A DNA stretch of 64,000 nt from Penium margaritaceum (taxonomy: Eukaryota; Streptophyta; Zygnematophyceae; Desmidiales; Peniaceae). Location of the stretch: the NCBI GenBank assembly GCA_023375785.1, contig SZWC01004893.1, forward strand, positions 16,381 to 80,380, given 5' to 3'. A program made the translations under genes and the position numbers. Every line of letters starts with the position of its first letter. The stretch's first letter is position 1. This document shows, piece after piece, positions 24,288 through 34,758 of the stretch. The notes under the pieces are model-generated. The model was not told the origin of the DNA and did not search any database. It saw only the letters and a list, made by a program, of their open reading frames with translations.

Positions 24288-24292
24288 ATTCT
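24288..24292. repeat. copia-4 target duplication, left
   Basis: ATTCT, repeated exactly at 30221-30225. It shows that copia-4 is a complete, unrearranged insertion. Confidence 0.93.
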
Positions 24293-24945
24293 TGTTTATT
24301 GTTTTTGCACCTTGTTCAGTGTTGTAGGACGGATCAGGAATGCTCTGCCCCTTGTGGAGGTATGACCCCTGGATCCGTTGTGATGTGACTCAACTATGCT
24401 CTATCTCATGTGAGGTATGACCTGTGAGTGCACCATGTGGGTGAGTGGTTACCTTGGCCATTTTGTTGAATTGGCCAAGTGAGAGGTCATGAGTTCGATC
24501 CTGGCCCCATGCACATCTTGGTTGTTGTGGAAGCTTCCAAGAAAGAAAGTCTGTAGCTTCTTGGATGCTACATGGTTGGTCTGTCACCTTGACACTAGGA
24601 TGCTTATGTGTCAATCCCACACTGCAAGTCTATTGATGGTGTGGCTGGTTCAGGCCACATCCCAGGAATGTGCTTTTGAGTTCTAGGACTGGACAGACAG
24701 CTATAAAAGGACTTGTATTGCATGCTCATCAATCAACCTTTGCTTGATTCTCTCTTGCGTATTGAAGACTTGACCTCTTCTTGAGATGTAGTTCTAAGGC
24801 ATTAATACTCTTGAAGGTGAAGTGTATGACTGATTAAGTTTGGGGTGCATGACACATGTCAACAAAGGAAGAAGGCCTAAAAACCTTTGTGAGCTTTTTG
24901 GTTTTACGGCTTCTCGGCCAGAGGTGGTTAGCTCAGTAGCTAAGA
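24293..24945 (+). repeat. copia-4 5' LTR
   Basis: It starts TGTTTATTGTTTTTGC and ends at CTAAGA, where the 3' copy ends CTAACA. It contains a GGAAGCTTCC palindrome (about 24527-24540) and a tRNA-like segment (24436-24505) discussed under findings. Confidence 0.94.
24436..24505 (+). other. tRNA-like segment inside copia-4 LTR
   Basis: In order: an A-box-like TGTGGGTGAGTGG, an 8-bp inverted repeat CTTGGCCA / TGGCCAAG (24453-24460 with 24472-24479) around an 11-base loop, and AGTTCGATCC (24492-24501), which fits the B-box consensus GWTCRANNC. It is present, with changes, in all three LTRs of the family. No acceptor or T stem is preserved, so it is not a tRNA gene. Confidence 0.45.
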
Positions 24946-24948
24946 AAA

Positions 24949-24962
24949 GGTTATGGGCCCAC
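24949..24962 (+). promoter_or_regulatory. copia-4 primer-binding site for half tRNA-Met(i)
   Basis: GGTTATGGGCCCAC, three bases after the LTR, is complementary to the anticodon stem-loop of plant initiator tRNA-Met (segment GTGGGCCCATAACC with the CAT anticodon). No TGGTATCAGAGC-type site is present. This implies priming by a cleaved tRNA, the mode known for Drosophila copia. Confidence 0.85.
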
Positions 24963-25263
24963 TCCTCTGGTTAGGGAAGTTTCACGCACGCAACCGCTAA
25001 GGTCACAAGCAGTGAGAGCGCCTTCGATCTCACCCTACTTCTCTGTTTTCAAGGCAACATCAGCAAGAGGGGAATGCAACACATATGAAACTTTCTACCT
25101 TGGGAGCTGACATCAGCCTACATCAGCCTACAACTGCTTGCAACGGCCAACATAAACAGGGAAATCAGTTGCCCCTTCTCACTAACAGCTTACAGCGGCC
25201 TCAAACACAGGTTCATCGGCATCAACAACAGGTGCAGCAGCTATAGCAGTTGTAGATGTAGGG
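24963..25263 (+). other. copia-4 5' leader
   Basis: Untranslated leader of about 300 bases. It contains short direct repeats of CATCAGCCTA near 25110, expanded to three related copies in copia-5 near 32970-33000. No gene. Confidence 0.6.
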
Positions 25264-26154
25264 ATGGCAGGGATAGGGGAACCAGGGAATCATTCGCCCA
25301 TCCTCAAGTTTGATGGAGAGGGGTTTGCACTATGGAAGTGGCAGTTTGAGCTCATCATGGATGACAGAGATTTGCTAGGATGTTTTGACAGAACTGTCCC
25401 AGCACCAACGAAGAAGGGTGCTAACCTTGTGGCATGGGTCAAGCTCAACAAGAAGGCTCTCGCCATTCTTGTTTCCTCCGTACAACCCTCAGTCCTTTCA
25501 CACATCAGCGGTTGTACAGTGGCAGCCGCGGCATACGCCAAACTGGGCAAGGTGTTTCATTCCTCCTCACATTCCAACCATCTCTTCATTCTACAAAACC
25601 TCATCTGCATGAGGCTTGGTGAAGGGGAGGATGTCTCCGCCTTTATGAAAAAGTTTGAGACGCTCTTGCAACAAGCCACCGGCATGGGGTGGGACCTGAA
25701 ATCCGACATGCAGGCCATGATTTTTCTGATGACGCTGCCGAAAAGTTTGGGCCCCATGATAACGGTGATTGGAGGGTGGACTGAAGATCTAGTTTCCTAC
25801 ACCACCATCTCTGAGTATGTGCGGAATGACGCCATGCGTCGTAGTAGCAGTGAAGAAAACATGGCTGCCTTTGCCTCACGGAGCAGCAACACCTTTTGCA
25901 ATACCTCCTCCTCTGGGTACAAGGGAAACAACAGCACTAGCAACAGTGGAAGGGGTGAAAAGCGTGAAGGAAACTGCCATAATTGTGGCAAGGCTGGATA
26001 CTTGGCTTGAGAGTGCCGTGCACCAAAGAGAGAGGGGGGAGACGGGGATGAATGGCGAGGGGCAAATGGTGGGAAGGATCCCACAAGCTTGATGGCTGAG
26101 TGTGCCTCCAACAAAGGGAGGGCTATACTCAGGCCATGAGCTTACGGCCTTGAC
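25264..26154 (+). pseudogene. copia-4 gag
   Basis: Gag starts at ATG 25264 with ILKFDGEGFALWKWQFELIM, the conserved copia-gag start, and has a helical middle with LISMRLGEGEDVSAFM-type blocks. The zinc knuckle near 25975 reads CHNCGKAGYLA-stop-EC: the zinc-binding His is Tyr and a TGA (26008-26010) lies inside it. The frame continues past the stop to a second TGA near 26138, then into the protease. The 248 open codons before the stop are intact. Copia-5 has its homologue at 33130-33990, with a Cys-to-Ser change in the knuckle. Confidence 0.9.
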
Positions 26155-27720
26155 TTGGGCACAAACGAGCACACCACTTACGAGAAGAGAGACTTCATCT
26201 CTCTTGCTCCATGCAACAAGAACTTCAGTGTTGCCAACGGCAAGGTTGAGGCAGCTGAGGGGATTGGTGACAAGCTGGTCACAGTAGGTATCAACGGTGG
26301 AGATTCCGACCTCAAGCTAGAGCGGGTGGTCTACTTGCCGTCCTTCACAGCCAACCTTCTCTCTGTCTCTAAGATAACTGACCATGGCGTGACAGTGGTC
26401 TTTACAGAGAAGGAAGCGGTGATCATCCCTACCAAGGACATCAAAATCTCCTACTCTGCCAAGAAGGTTGTCGCACAGGTTCCTCGCGTCGATCTCTACG
26501 ACTTGCTTACCAAAACGACAACTTTAATGGCTGAATCTTTGGGTGAGAGTGATGATGAGGAGAGAAGCGATGTAGGTTTACATGAGGAAGGACATGTTGA
26601 ATCAGCGGAAGCAGTGGAAGCAGACAGTTTAGTAACAAAACGGCAAGCAAATGCAACCACCGGGGCTGTTCATTCTAGCCTATGCACATCCTCCAAGAAC
26701 CCGTGGTACAAACACGTTGGGCACATGGCTCATCGCACATTGGAGCTCATGGCAAAGCAAGAGCTAGTATGTGGGATGGAGCTAGGTGATGAGGCGGAGG
26801 GAGCCGGGATCATGTGTGAGCCATGCCTTCAAGGCAAGGTGAAAAGGAAGCCCTTCAAGCGTAAGGGCACACCGGCTCTCGCACCCCTTGACCTCGTGCA
26901 TTCTCACGTGTGCGGTCCCTTTTGCATACCGTCAAATGGAGACAGCAGATATCTCCTCACATGTATTGACGACAACAGTCGCAAGGTGTGGATATACTTT
27001 CTCAAAAAGAAAAGCGTGGTGAAGGAGAATCTGCAAGATTTTGTCGCTATGGTTGAGCGACAGAGTCGAAATAAGGTGAAGGCATTCAAGATGGACAACG
27101 GGGGAGAGTACGAAGCCTGCAGGGAGTGGCTCAAGACACAGGGCATTTAACACCAGAAAAAGACGCCCTATTCACCTCAAAGCAACGGCGTAGCAGAGAG
27201 GATGAACCAGACGCTCCTAGGCATGACAAGGTGCATGCTCTTTAACGCCAAGCTGCCTCCTAGGTTCTGGGCTGAAGCAGCACGTACGACTACCTACCTT
27301 GTGAACCTCACACCTACAGCAGCTCTGCAAAGGAGAGGCAAGAAGAAGCAGACACAGCACCTGAAGACGCCTCAAGAAGCATGATCAGGCAGGAAGCCGA
27401 ATGACTCCTATCTCAAGGTGTTCGGTTGCACCGGGTTTGCCAAGGTCCAGGCTGGTGAGGGCCCGGGAAAGCTCGATGCAAGAGCACGAAAGTGCATTTT
27501 CATCGGCTATGACATCGCCCACAATGCTTATCAACTATGGGACCAAGGAGCCAAGAAGGTCATCCGCACCAAAGACGTGGATCTCCACGAAAGGTCTGTG
27601 AGTAAGGGAGAGCATCTCAAACTCGAGAACGCTCCAAAACAGGGAGAGTTGCTCACTCTCCTTGAACAGGGAGATGAGCGCCAGCACAATGGCATGGGAT
27701 AGGTGCTGCAACAGGGAGAG
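26140..27720 (+). pseudogene. copia-4 protease and integrase
   Basis: The protease active site reads GLDLGTNEHTTYE, where copia-5 keeps GLDSGTNEHTTYE, so Ser became Leu here. The RVVYLPSFTANLLSVSK block follows. The pre-integrase zinc site (WYKHVGHMAHRTL and CEPC) is intact. Integrase has VHSHVCGPF where VHSDVCGPF is expected, so the first catalytic Asp is His; the second Asp (KMDNGGEY) and the Glu (NGVAERMN) are kept. Stops lie near 27148 and 27382. The integrase tail block KCIFIGYDIAHNAYQLWD is open to about 27700. Confidence 0.92.
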
Positions 27721-27944
27721 GAGCTCATGAAGATGACTCGGAGGAATCAGACTCTGATTCCGACGTATCCGATCCTCTGGAACATGAGGAGGATGCCTCT
27801 CCCATCATCAACGACGAACTAGATGTCCAGCCTCCATATCAGCAGCACCAGCCAGCAGGTTCAAGGAGCAGTTCACGCCTTGAAGTACCTTGGTAGCATT
27901 ATGACGCAGATAGGGGTGAATGGACAGGCTTCAACTATTCATTC

Positions 27945-29537
27945 TTGGTTCAAGAGGAGCCAACGTCTGTCGCAGAGGCACTCACGAGGCCTGACAAAGC
28001 AGAGTGGGACGAAGAAATTTGTAGTGAACTCAGCTCCATCGAAGAGAATGGGACATGGGTGCTGGTGGACAAACCTGCCGGGGCTCTCGTTGTGGGGTCC
28101 AAGTGGGTGCTGAAAGTAGAAAGGAAACAGGATGGCAAAATAGACAAGTACAAGGCACGGGTGGTAGCAAAAGGGTTCTCCCAACGGCCTGGCACAGAGT
28201 ACAATGAGACCTTTGCTCCAGTTGTGACGTTTGCCTCCATCCCGTCAATAATCGTCATTGCTACTGCCGGGAACATGGAGGTCCACCAGATGGATGTCAA
28301 GACAGCCTTCCTTTACGACAAACTTGACAAGGAGTTATTGATGAAGGTTCCGGAGGGGGTTGATGCTCTTGAGGGCAAGGTGTGCAGATTGGTGAAGGCA
28401 CTCTATGGGCTAAAACAAGCGCCAAGACTTTGGTACTTGGAGATGGACAAGTTCATCGCCAAGGAGTCCTTCATGCACTGCGACAATGAGCCTAGTATGT
28501 ACATGCATGAGAATGACAAAGGGAATATGCTGGTCGCCTTGTACGTCGATGACCTGATTCTTTGCTCTTCTTTGGCGCAGCTGCTACACGATCTCAAGGG
28601 GCAGCTGAGTAGCAGACTCGAGATGAAGGACATGGGTCCTCTTGACTTCTATCTTGGAATTTCCATCAAGCGCAACAGAGCAGCAGGTACCATCAGCATG
28701 AACCAGACAAAATACATCGACTCCTCCATCCGCAAACGATACGACACGGCAGAGTGTAAACCTGCCAGCACACCCATGAGCTAGGAGTGCAAAATCTCAA
28801 CCTCCATGTCCCCATCCAACGAAGCAGAGAAAACTGACATGCTGGGCATCCCATATCAGTTCGCAGTGGACAGTCTGATGTTTTCCATGGTCGCCATCCG
28901 ACCAGGTATAGCCCATGGTGTTGGGCAGCTGAGCCGGTTTGTGGCAAATCCCGGTCCACTTCACTGGCAGGCCGTGAAGCACATCATGCGCTACCTTCAG
29001 GGGACGCGGCACGTGGGGCTCCAGTTTGGAGGCATCGCTGTCTCAGCATCACTCTGTCTCATGTGCTACACCGATGCTGATTGGGTAGGGAATATCGATG
29101 ACAGAAAATCTACCTCCGGCTTTGTGTGTATGTTAAATGGAGGTGCAGTCAGTTGGGCAAGTTGCAAGCAAGAATGTGTCCCTCTGTCAACAGGTGAAGC
29201 TGAGTACATCGCCTTGACTGAGGTATGTAAATAGATGCAGTGGCTACGAGGCTTGCTATCTGAGATGAAGGCACCACAGGCAACGGCGACGATCATCAAG
29301 ATTGACAACATGAGCGCCATGGACATGTCAAAGAACCCCGTCCTGTCCAGGCGCGCAAAGCACATCGAGATCTGCTACCACTATGCTCGAGACTTGGTCT
29401 ACAGGCAGACAGTGGAGCTTGAGTATGTCGGTACCAATCTAAACCGGGCTGACATGCTTACAAAGCCACTGGAAAAGGATCTCCACCAGGCAGGCAGGCA
29501 AGGTATCGGCATGGTTAATGCAAGTGATGGCAAATGA
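27945..29537 (+). pseudogene. copia-4 reverse transcriptase and RNase H
   Basis: RT is open for 279 codons (27945-28784) with SKWVLKVERKQDG, KARVVAKGFSQRPG, HQMDVKTAFLYD, YGLKQAPRLWY and the intact active site LYVDDLILCSS at about 28540. A TAG at 28782-28784 and another at 29232-29234 are the only interruptions before the end. RNase H carries all four acidic positions in YTDADWVG, GEAEYIAL, KIDNMSA and NRADMLT, and ends at 29537. This is the best preserved copia RT-RNase H in the window; two suppressible-looking stops still make it a pseudogene as written. Confidence 0.93.
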
Positions 29538-29557
29538 TGATGCTCATTGAGGCAAAG

Positions 29558-29572
29558 TGCAAGGGAGAGATT
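29558..29572 (+). promoter_or_regulatory. copia-4 polypurine tract
   Basis: GTGCAAGGGAGAGATT directly before the 3' LTR start TGTTGATTG. Confidence 0.8.
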
Positions 29573-30220
29573 TGTTGATTGTTTTTGCACCTTGCTCAGT
29601 GTTGTAGGACGGATCAGGAATGCTCTACCCCTTGTGGAGGTATGACCCCTGGATCCGTTGTGACTCAACTATGCTCTGTCTCATGTGAGATATGACATGT
29701 GAGTACACCATGTGGGTGAGTAGTTACCATGGCCATTTTGTTGATTTGGCCAAGTAAGGGGTCATGAGTTCGATCCTGGCCTCATGCACATCTTGGTTGT
29801 TATGGAAGCTTCCAAGGAAGAAAGTCCGTAGCTTCTTGGACACTACATGGTTGGTCTGTCACCTTGACACTATGATGCTTATGTGTCAAGCCCACACTGC
29901 AAGTCTATTGGTGATGTGGCTGGTTCAGGCGACATCCCAGGAATGTGCTTTTGAGTTCTAAGACTGGATAGACAGCTATAAAATGACTTGTATTGCATGC
30001 TGACCAATCAACCCTTGCTTGATGCTCTCTTGCGTATTGACAACTTGACCTCTTCTTGAGATGTAATGCTAAGGCGTTAGTACTCTTGAAGGTGAAGTGT
30101 ATGACTGATTAAGTTTGGGGTGCATGACGCATGTCAACAAAGGAAGAAGGCCTAAAAACCTTTGTGAGCTTTTCGGTTTTGTGGCTTCTCTGCCAGAGGT
30201 GGTTAGCTCAGTAGCTAACA
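29573..30220 (+). repeat. copia-4 3' LTR
   Basis: TG...CA ends, 648 bases, aligning with the 5' LTR throughout. It is followed by the ATTCT duplication. Confidence 0.94.
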
Positions 30221-30225
30221 ATTCT

Positions 30226-32149
30226 TTCATGAGTTTTGCTCCTTCTACAGGGAGGGGGGGGGGATATTGAAGGGTCAGAGGCATGGAAATTCTTGAGTGT
30301 TCTACGGACAGAGGATGCGCGGTTGAGTGGAGAAAAATGCCCCTGGTTGGGAAAGATTTTGAAATGGCAGGCAATGCATTTCCATGAGGTGTCTTGGGAT
30401 TAGAGGAATCACTTTGGGCTTGTAGCAGTGCAGCAGGACAGAGCATGCATAGGCCGTCGTTGTCCATCTGTGTGAAGGCAATATTCTTGTTGATGAAGCG
30501 TAGCATATTTGCCTTGGATGGTAAGGATGTTGCATTGAGAAATATGTCATTCATTTGTACCAGCATGTTGGGAGGGAGATGTTGGTAGTTTTTAGTGGTA
30601 GAGGAGTTTTAGGTCGAGGTATGTATTAAGTGCTATGATTTTTGCTGTTTTGGAACTGTGTGTTCTATGTTGCACCATAGAGCTGCAGCAACTTTGAGTT
30701 TGGTGATCAGGCCTTCTCGCATTTTCTGGGAGGATGTGTCATGGTCAATTGAGTAGTGTGTATGCCTTCCAGAAACAGGAAACTTTTGTCTTCATTTGCC
30801 ACAAGGCCTGTTATTACAAAGCATCGGTCAAGGAAGATGATTTATTGGTTCATCGCCTCGTAGGATGTAAGAAAGATGGTTCTATCATCTGCGTAAGCTG
30901 CATGACTGGGGCACATTTGTAAAGAGTTAAGCGGGCAGGGTATGCATGTTCTTAGTAATTGATCGAGTGGTTCCATAGCAATCATGAACAACAGGGAGAC
31001 AATTGGGAGACCTTGGCGTACAGCAGATAGATTCTGGATTTGGTCTGTTTGATGACCGTTGAGGAGAAATCTCGTGCATGTGTTATGCAAGGTGGCTTTA
31101 ACCAGGTTGTGAAAGTGGTGGGAAAACTCATCTGTTCCATGGTTTTGTCTAGGTGCCGTTGGATAAGGGTATTGTACACCTTCTCAAAGTCAGCGAGGAG
31201 GAAGACCAGCACAATTTGGGTATATTCAGACCAGTGTTGGAGGTCAAGGAACATCAAAGGTTTTTTATGTTCCTCCCATGGAAGAACCTGGTTCGTTCTG
31301 GGCTAATAATACTTGGGAGTACTTTGTGAGGACTTTACATTCTTTGTTGAGGAGGGAGATTAGGCGGTAGTTGTTAATGAGATTCGGGTAGTTGTTTTCT
31401 AAAGAGTAAGCAGGCAATGTAATCTGTGAAGTCTAGGTGTTTTTCTGGGTGTTGAAGAACCTCTAGCGAGAAATAAATGATTGCAGGATCAAAGGTTGGG
31501 GTCTTTGTATAACTGGGCCCTGAGGCCATCTGGGCCAGGGATTTTTTTGGCAGGGGAGGGATTCGATTTTGGAGACGATTTCTTCCACAATAAATGGGAT
31601 TGTAAGAATCTCATGGAACTGTATAAATGGATAGGTGTGTTGGTGGGGGAAGTTGTGGAGGGAAGAGATAGCTGCTTTTGGGTGCGAAAAGTTTTTGTAG
31701 AAGGTGGTTACTATTTGACTCAATTTCTATTCATGTATGGTTGATAGTTGGCCTTCTTTTCTCTTTGGCTGTGTGGCTTGTTTCCTTGCTTTGATGAGAC
31801 TGATGAGGAATTGTGACGCGTGTTCCAAGTTTTTGGCATACTTGATTTGGGCAAACTGGTGTAAAAAATGTTTTGTAGAAGGAACACACTTTTGGAGGTG
31901 GTGATCTTTGTGTTGGAGAAGGTTGCAAATGTGGGAGTTCTGTGGTTGGAGACAGACAAGTTGTTGTAGCTTTGCGATTGTGAGATGGAGGTTGGCCAGT
32001 GTTCCATGTATCAAGTGGGCTTCTTTGATGCTATATGATCTTTTTTGGATCCAGCGTTTGTGCTGAGGCCATGTGTGGGTTGGAGTTTTGGCCAAGAGTT
32101 TCCTCATAAATGAGCAAGTGAGCAGGGACGCGTTAAACTTCCACAATTT
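30226..32149 (-). pseudogene. LINE ORF2, reverse transcriptase part (right half of split LINE)
   Basis: The minus strand encodes a non-LTR reverse transcriptase in several frames. Readable blocks, in protein order, are a helical pre-RT region (about 32100-31730), VEEIVSKIESLPCQKNPWP (about 31590), LLADFEKVYNTLIQRHL (about 31190, with the first acidic residue kept), LSAVRQGLPIVSLLFMIAMEPL (about 31030) and the AYADDRTIFL active site with YADD at 30884-30895. The thumb-like region continues to 30226, where copia-4 interrupts. On the right, copia-5 cuts it at 32150. ORF1 is not seen; it would lie beyond the insertion. Confidence 0.88.
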
Positions 32150-32802
32150 TCTTGAATGTTTTTGCCCCTTGTTCAGTGTTGTAGGACGGATCAGGCATGC
32201 TTTGCCACTTATGGAGGTATGGCCCCTGGATCCTTTGTAATGTGACTCAACTATGCTATTTCTCTTGTGAGATATGACTTGTGAGTACACCATGTGAAGG
32301 AGAGGGTAACTTGGCCATTGTGTTGATTTGGCCAAGTGAGAGGTCATGAGTTTGATCCTGGCCCCATGCACATCTTGGTTGTTATGGAACCTTCCAAGAA
32401 AGAAAGTGTGTAGCTTCTTGGAAGCTACATGGTTGGTTTGTCCCCTTGAAACTAGGATGCTTATGTGTCAAGCCCACAGTAAAAGTCTATTGGTGATGTG
32501 GCTGGGTCAGGCCACTTCACAGGAATGTGTTTTTGAGTTCTAGGACTGGAGAGACAGCTGTAAAAGGGCTTGCCTTGCATGGTGATCAATCAACCCTTGC
32601 ATGATTCTAGCTTTCATATTGATGACTTGAGCTCTTCTTCAGATGTGATGCTAAGGCATTAGTACTCTTGATGGTGATGTGTATGCCTGATTAAGTTTGG
32701 GGTACATGACACATGTGAACAAAGGAAGAAGGTGTACAAACCTTTGTGAGCTTTTCGGTTTTGCGGCTTCTCTGCCAGGGGTGGCTAGCTCAATAGCTAA
32801 CA
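32150..32802 (+). repeat. copia-5 5' LTR
   Basis: 653 bases, aligning with both copia-4 LTRs. The first two bases read TC instead of TG; the end CTAACA is canonical. Confidence 0.92.
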
Positions 32803-32804
32803 AA

Positions 32805-32819
32805 GGGTTATGGGCCCAC
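32805..32819 (+). promoter_or_regulatory. copia-5 primer-binding site for half tRNA-Met(i)
   Basis: GGGTTATGGGCCCAC, two bases after the LTR, extends the match to the plant initiator tRNA anticodon arm to 15 bases, one more than in copia-4. Confidence 0.85.
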
Positions 32820-33129
32820 GTCTCTGGTTAGAGAATTTTTGTGCATGCAACCGCTAAGTCAAAAGCAGTGAGAGTGCCTTCGCTCTCACCCAGCTTCTCT
32901 GTTTGCAGGTCAATATCAGCAGGAGGGGAATGCAACATACCTGCACCTTTCTGTCTCGGGAGCTGATATCAGCCTACATCAGCCTACATCAGCTTACATC
33001 TGCTTGCAACAGCCAACGTGAATAGGGGAGGCAGTTTTCTCTTCTCACTAATAGCCTACAATGGCCTCAAATACAGGTACATCGGTAACAACAACAGGTG
33101 CCGCAGTTGTAGCAGTTGTAGTTGTAGAA

Positions 33130-34758
33130 ATGGCAAGGACAGGGGAACCAAGGAATCATTCACCCATCCTCAAGTTTGATGGAGTGGGGTTTGCGCTCTG
33201 GAAGTGGTAGTTTGAGATCATCATAGATGACAGAGATATGCTAGGATATTTTGACGGAACTATCCTAGCACCAAAGGAAGAGGGTGCTAACCTTGTGGCA
33301 TGGGTCAAGCTCAACAAGAAGGCTCTCGCCATTCTTGTGTCCTCCATACAACCCTCAGTCCTTTCACACATCAGCGGTTGTACAGTAGCAGCCGCGGCAT
33401 ACGCCAAACTGGGCAAGGTGTTTCATTCCTCCTCACTTGCCAACCGTCTCTTCATTCTACAGTACCTCATCAGCATGAGGCTTGGTGAAGGGGAGGATGT
33501 CTCTGCCTTTATGCAAAGTTTTAAGACACTGTTACAAGAAGCCACCAGCATGGGGTGGGACCTGAAATCCAATGTATAGGCCATTATTTTTCTGATGACG
33601 CTGCCAAAAATTTGGGGCCCCATGATAACGGTGATTGGAGGGTGGAATGAAGATCAAGTTTCCTACACCATTGTCTCCAAGTATGTGCAAATGAAGCCAT
33701 GTGGCGTAGCAGTATTGAAACAAACATGACTGCATTTTCCTCACTGAGCAGCGGCACCTTTCGCACTACCTCCTCCTCTGGGTACAAGGTGAACAACAGC
33801 ACTAGCAACAGTGGAAGGGGTGCTAAGCACCAAGGAAGCTGCCACAACAGTGGCAAGGCTGTACATTGGGTTGAAGAGTGTCGGGCACCCAAGAAAGAGG
33901 CAGGAGACGGGGATGAATGGCGAGGGGGAAGTGGTGGAACGGATCCCACAACTTTGATGGCTGAGTGTGCCTCTAAGACAGCGAGGGCAATACTCAGGCC
34001 GGGAGCATACGGCCTTGACTCGGGCACAAACGAGCACACAACTTACGAGAAGAGAGACTTCATCTCTCTTGCTCTATACAGCAAGAACTTTAGAGTGGCC
34101 AACGGCAAGGTTGACGCTCCTGAGGGGATTGGTGACAAGCTAGTCATAGTGGGTGTCAATGGTGGAGACTCCTATCTCAAGCTACTGGGGGTGGTCTACT
34201 TACCCTTCTTCACAGCCAACCTGCTCTCCCTCTCTAAGATCAATGACCATGGTATGACAGTGGTCTTCACAGAGAAGGAAATGATGATAGTCCCTACCAA
34301 GGACATCAACATCTCCTACTTTGCCAAGTAGGTTATTGTGTAGGTTCCTTGCGTTCATGGAATGTACGTCTTGCAGACCAAAATGACAACATCAACGGCT
34401 GAATCTTTGGCCAAGAGTGATGATGAGGAGAGCAGCATTGTAGACTTGGATGACAAAGGACATGTCGAGGCTGCAAAGCCATTGGCAATGGAAGATTTGG
34501 CAATAAAACCACAATCAAATCTAGCCACAGGGGTCGTACATTCTTTCTATTATACATCCTCCAAGAACCTGTGGCACACGCGCTTTGGGCACGTGTCTCA
34601 TCGCACATTGGTGCTCAGTGAAAAGCAAGAGCTAGTGCATGGGATGGGGCTAGGTGATGAGGCAGAGGGAGTCGGGATCTTGTGTGAGCCATGCCTTGAA
34701 GGCAAAGTGAAAAAGAAACCCTTCAAGCGCAATGGCATGCGTGCTCTAGCATCCCTTG
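33130..34758 (+). pseudogene. copia-5 gag, protease and pre-integrase region
   Basis: Gag starts at ATG 33130. It has a TAG near 33209, a TAG near 33577 and a frameshift near 33690, after which the frame is open to 34330. The knuckle reads CHNSGKAVHWVEEC, with the second Cys as Ser. The protease keeps the canonical active site GLDSGTNEHTTYE. Two stops near 34330 and 34340 precede the pre-integrase region with WHTRFGHVSHRTL and CEPC, both zinc pairs present. The frame then runs into the gypsy-1 LTR at 34759. Confidence 0.9.

Larger units (their letters stand above)
24293..30220 (+). mobile_element. copia-4, complete Ty1/copia LTR retrotransposon
   Basis: It has two LTRs (653 and 648 bases), an ATTCT target duplication, an unusual primer-binding site complementary to the initiator tRNA-Met anticodon arm, a gag-pol region from 25264 to 29537, and a polypurine tract. 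It is inserted in the LINE. Gag to integrase are in one frame with a few stops; RT and RNase H are in another after a frameshift between about 27700 and 27945. Integrase has lost its first Asp. Copia-5 is a second copy of the family. Confidence 0.96.
32150..34758 (+). mobile_element. copia-5, second copy of the copia-4 family, 3' part missing
   Basis: It has a 5' LTR, primer-binding site, leader, gag, protease and the pre-integrase region, then stops at 34758, where gypsy-1 begins. The reading at the break corresponds to ALAPLD in copia-4, just before the first catalytic Asp of integrase. The missing half is not found elsewhere in the window. It is inserted in the same LINE as copia-4. Confidence 0.92.

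Noticed and set aside
24436-24505. tRNA gene
   Set aside because: Only A-box, one arm and B-box survive; acceptor and T stems do not pair, and the copy is inside an LTR in three places.
24926-24945. A-box-like GGTTAGCTCAGTAGC at the copia-4 LTR end as a second tRNA
   Set aside because: No B-box or cloverleaf follows; it is part of the U5 stem.
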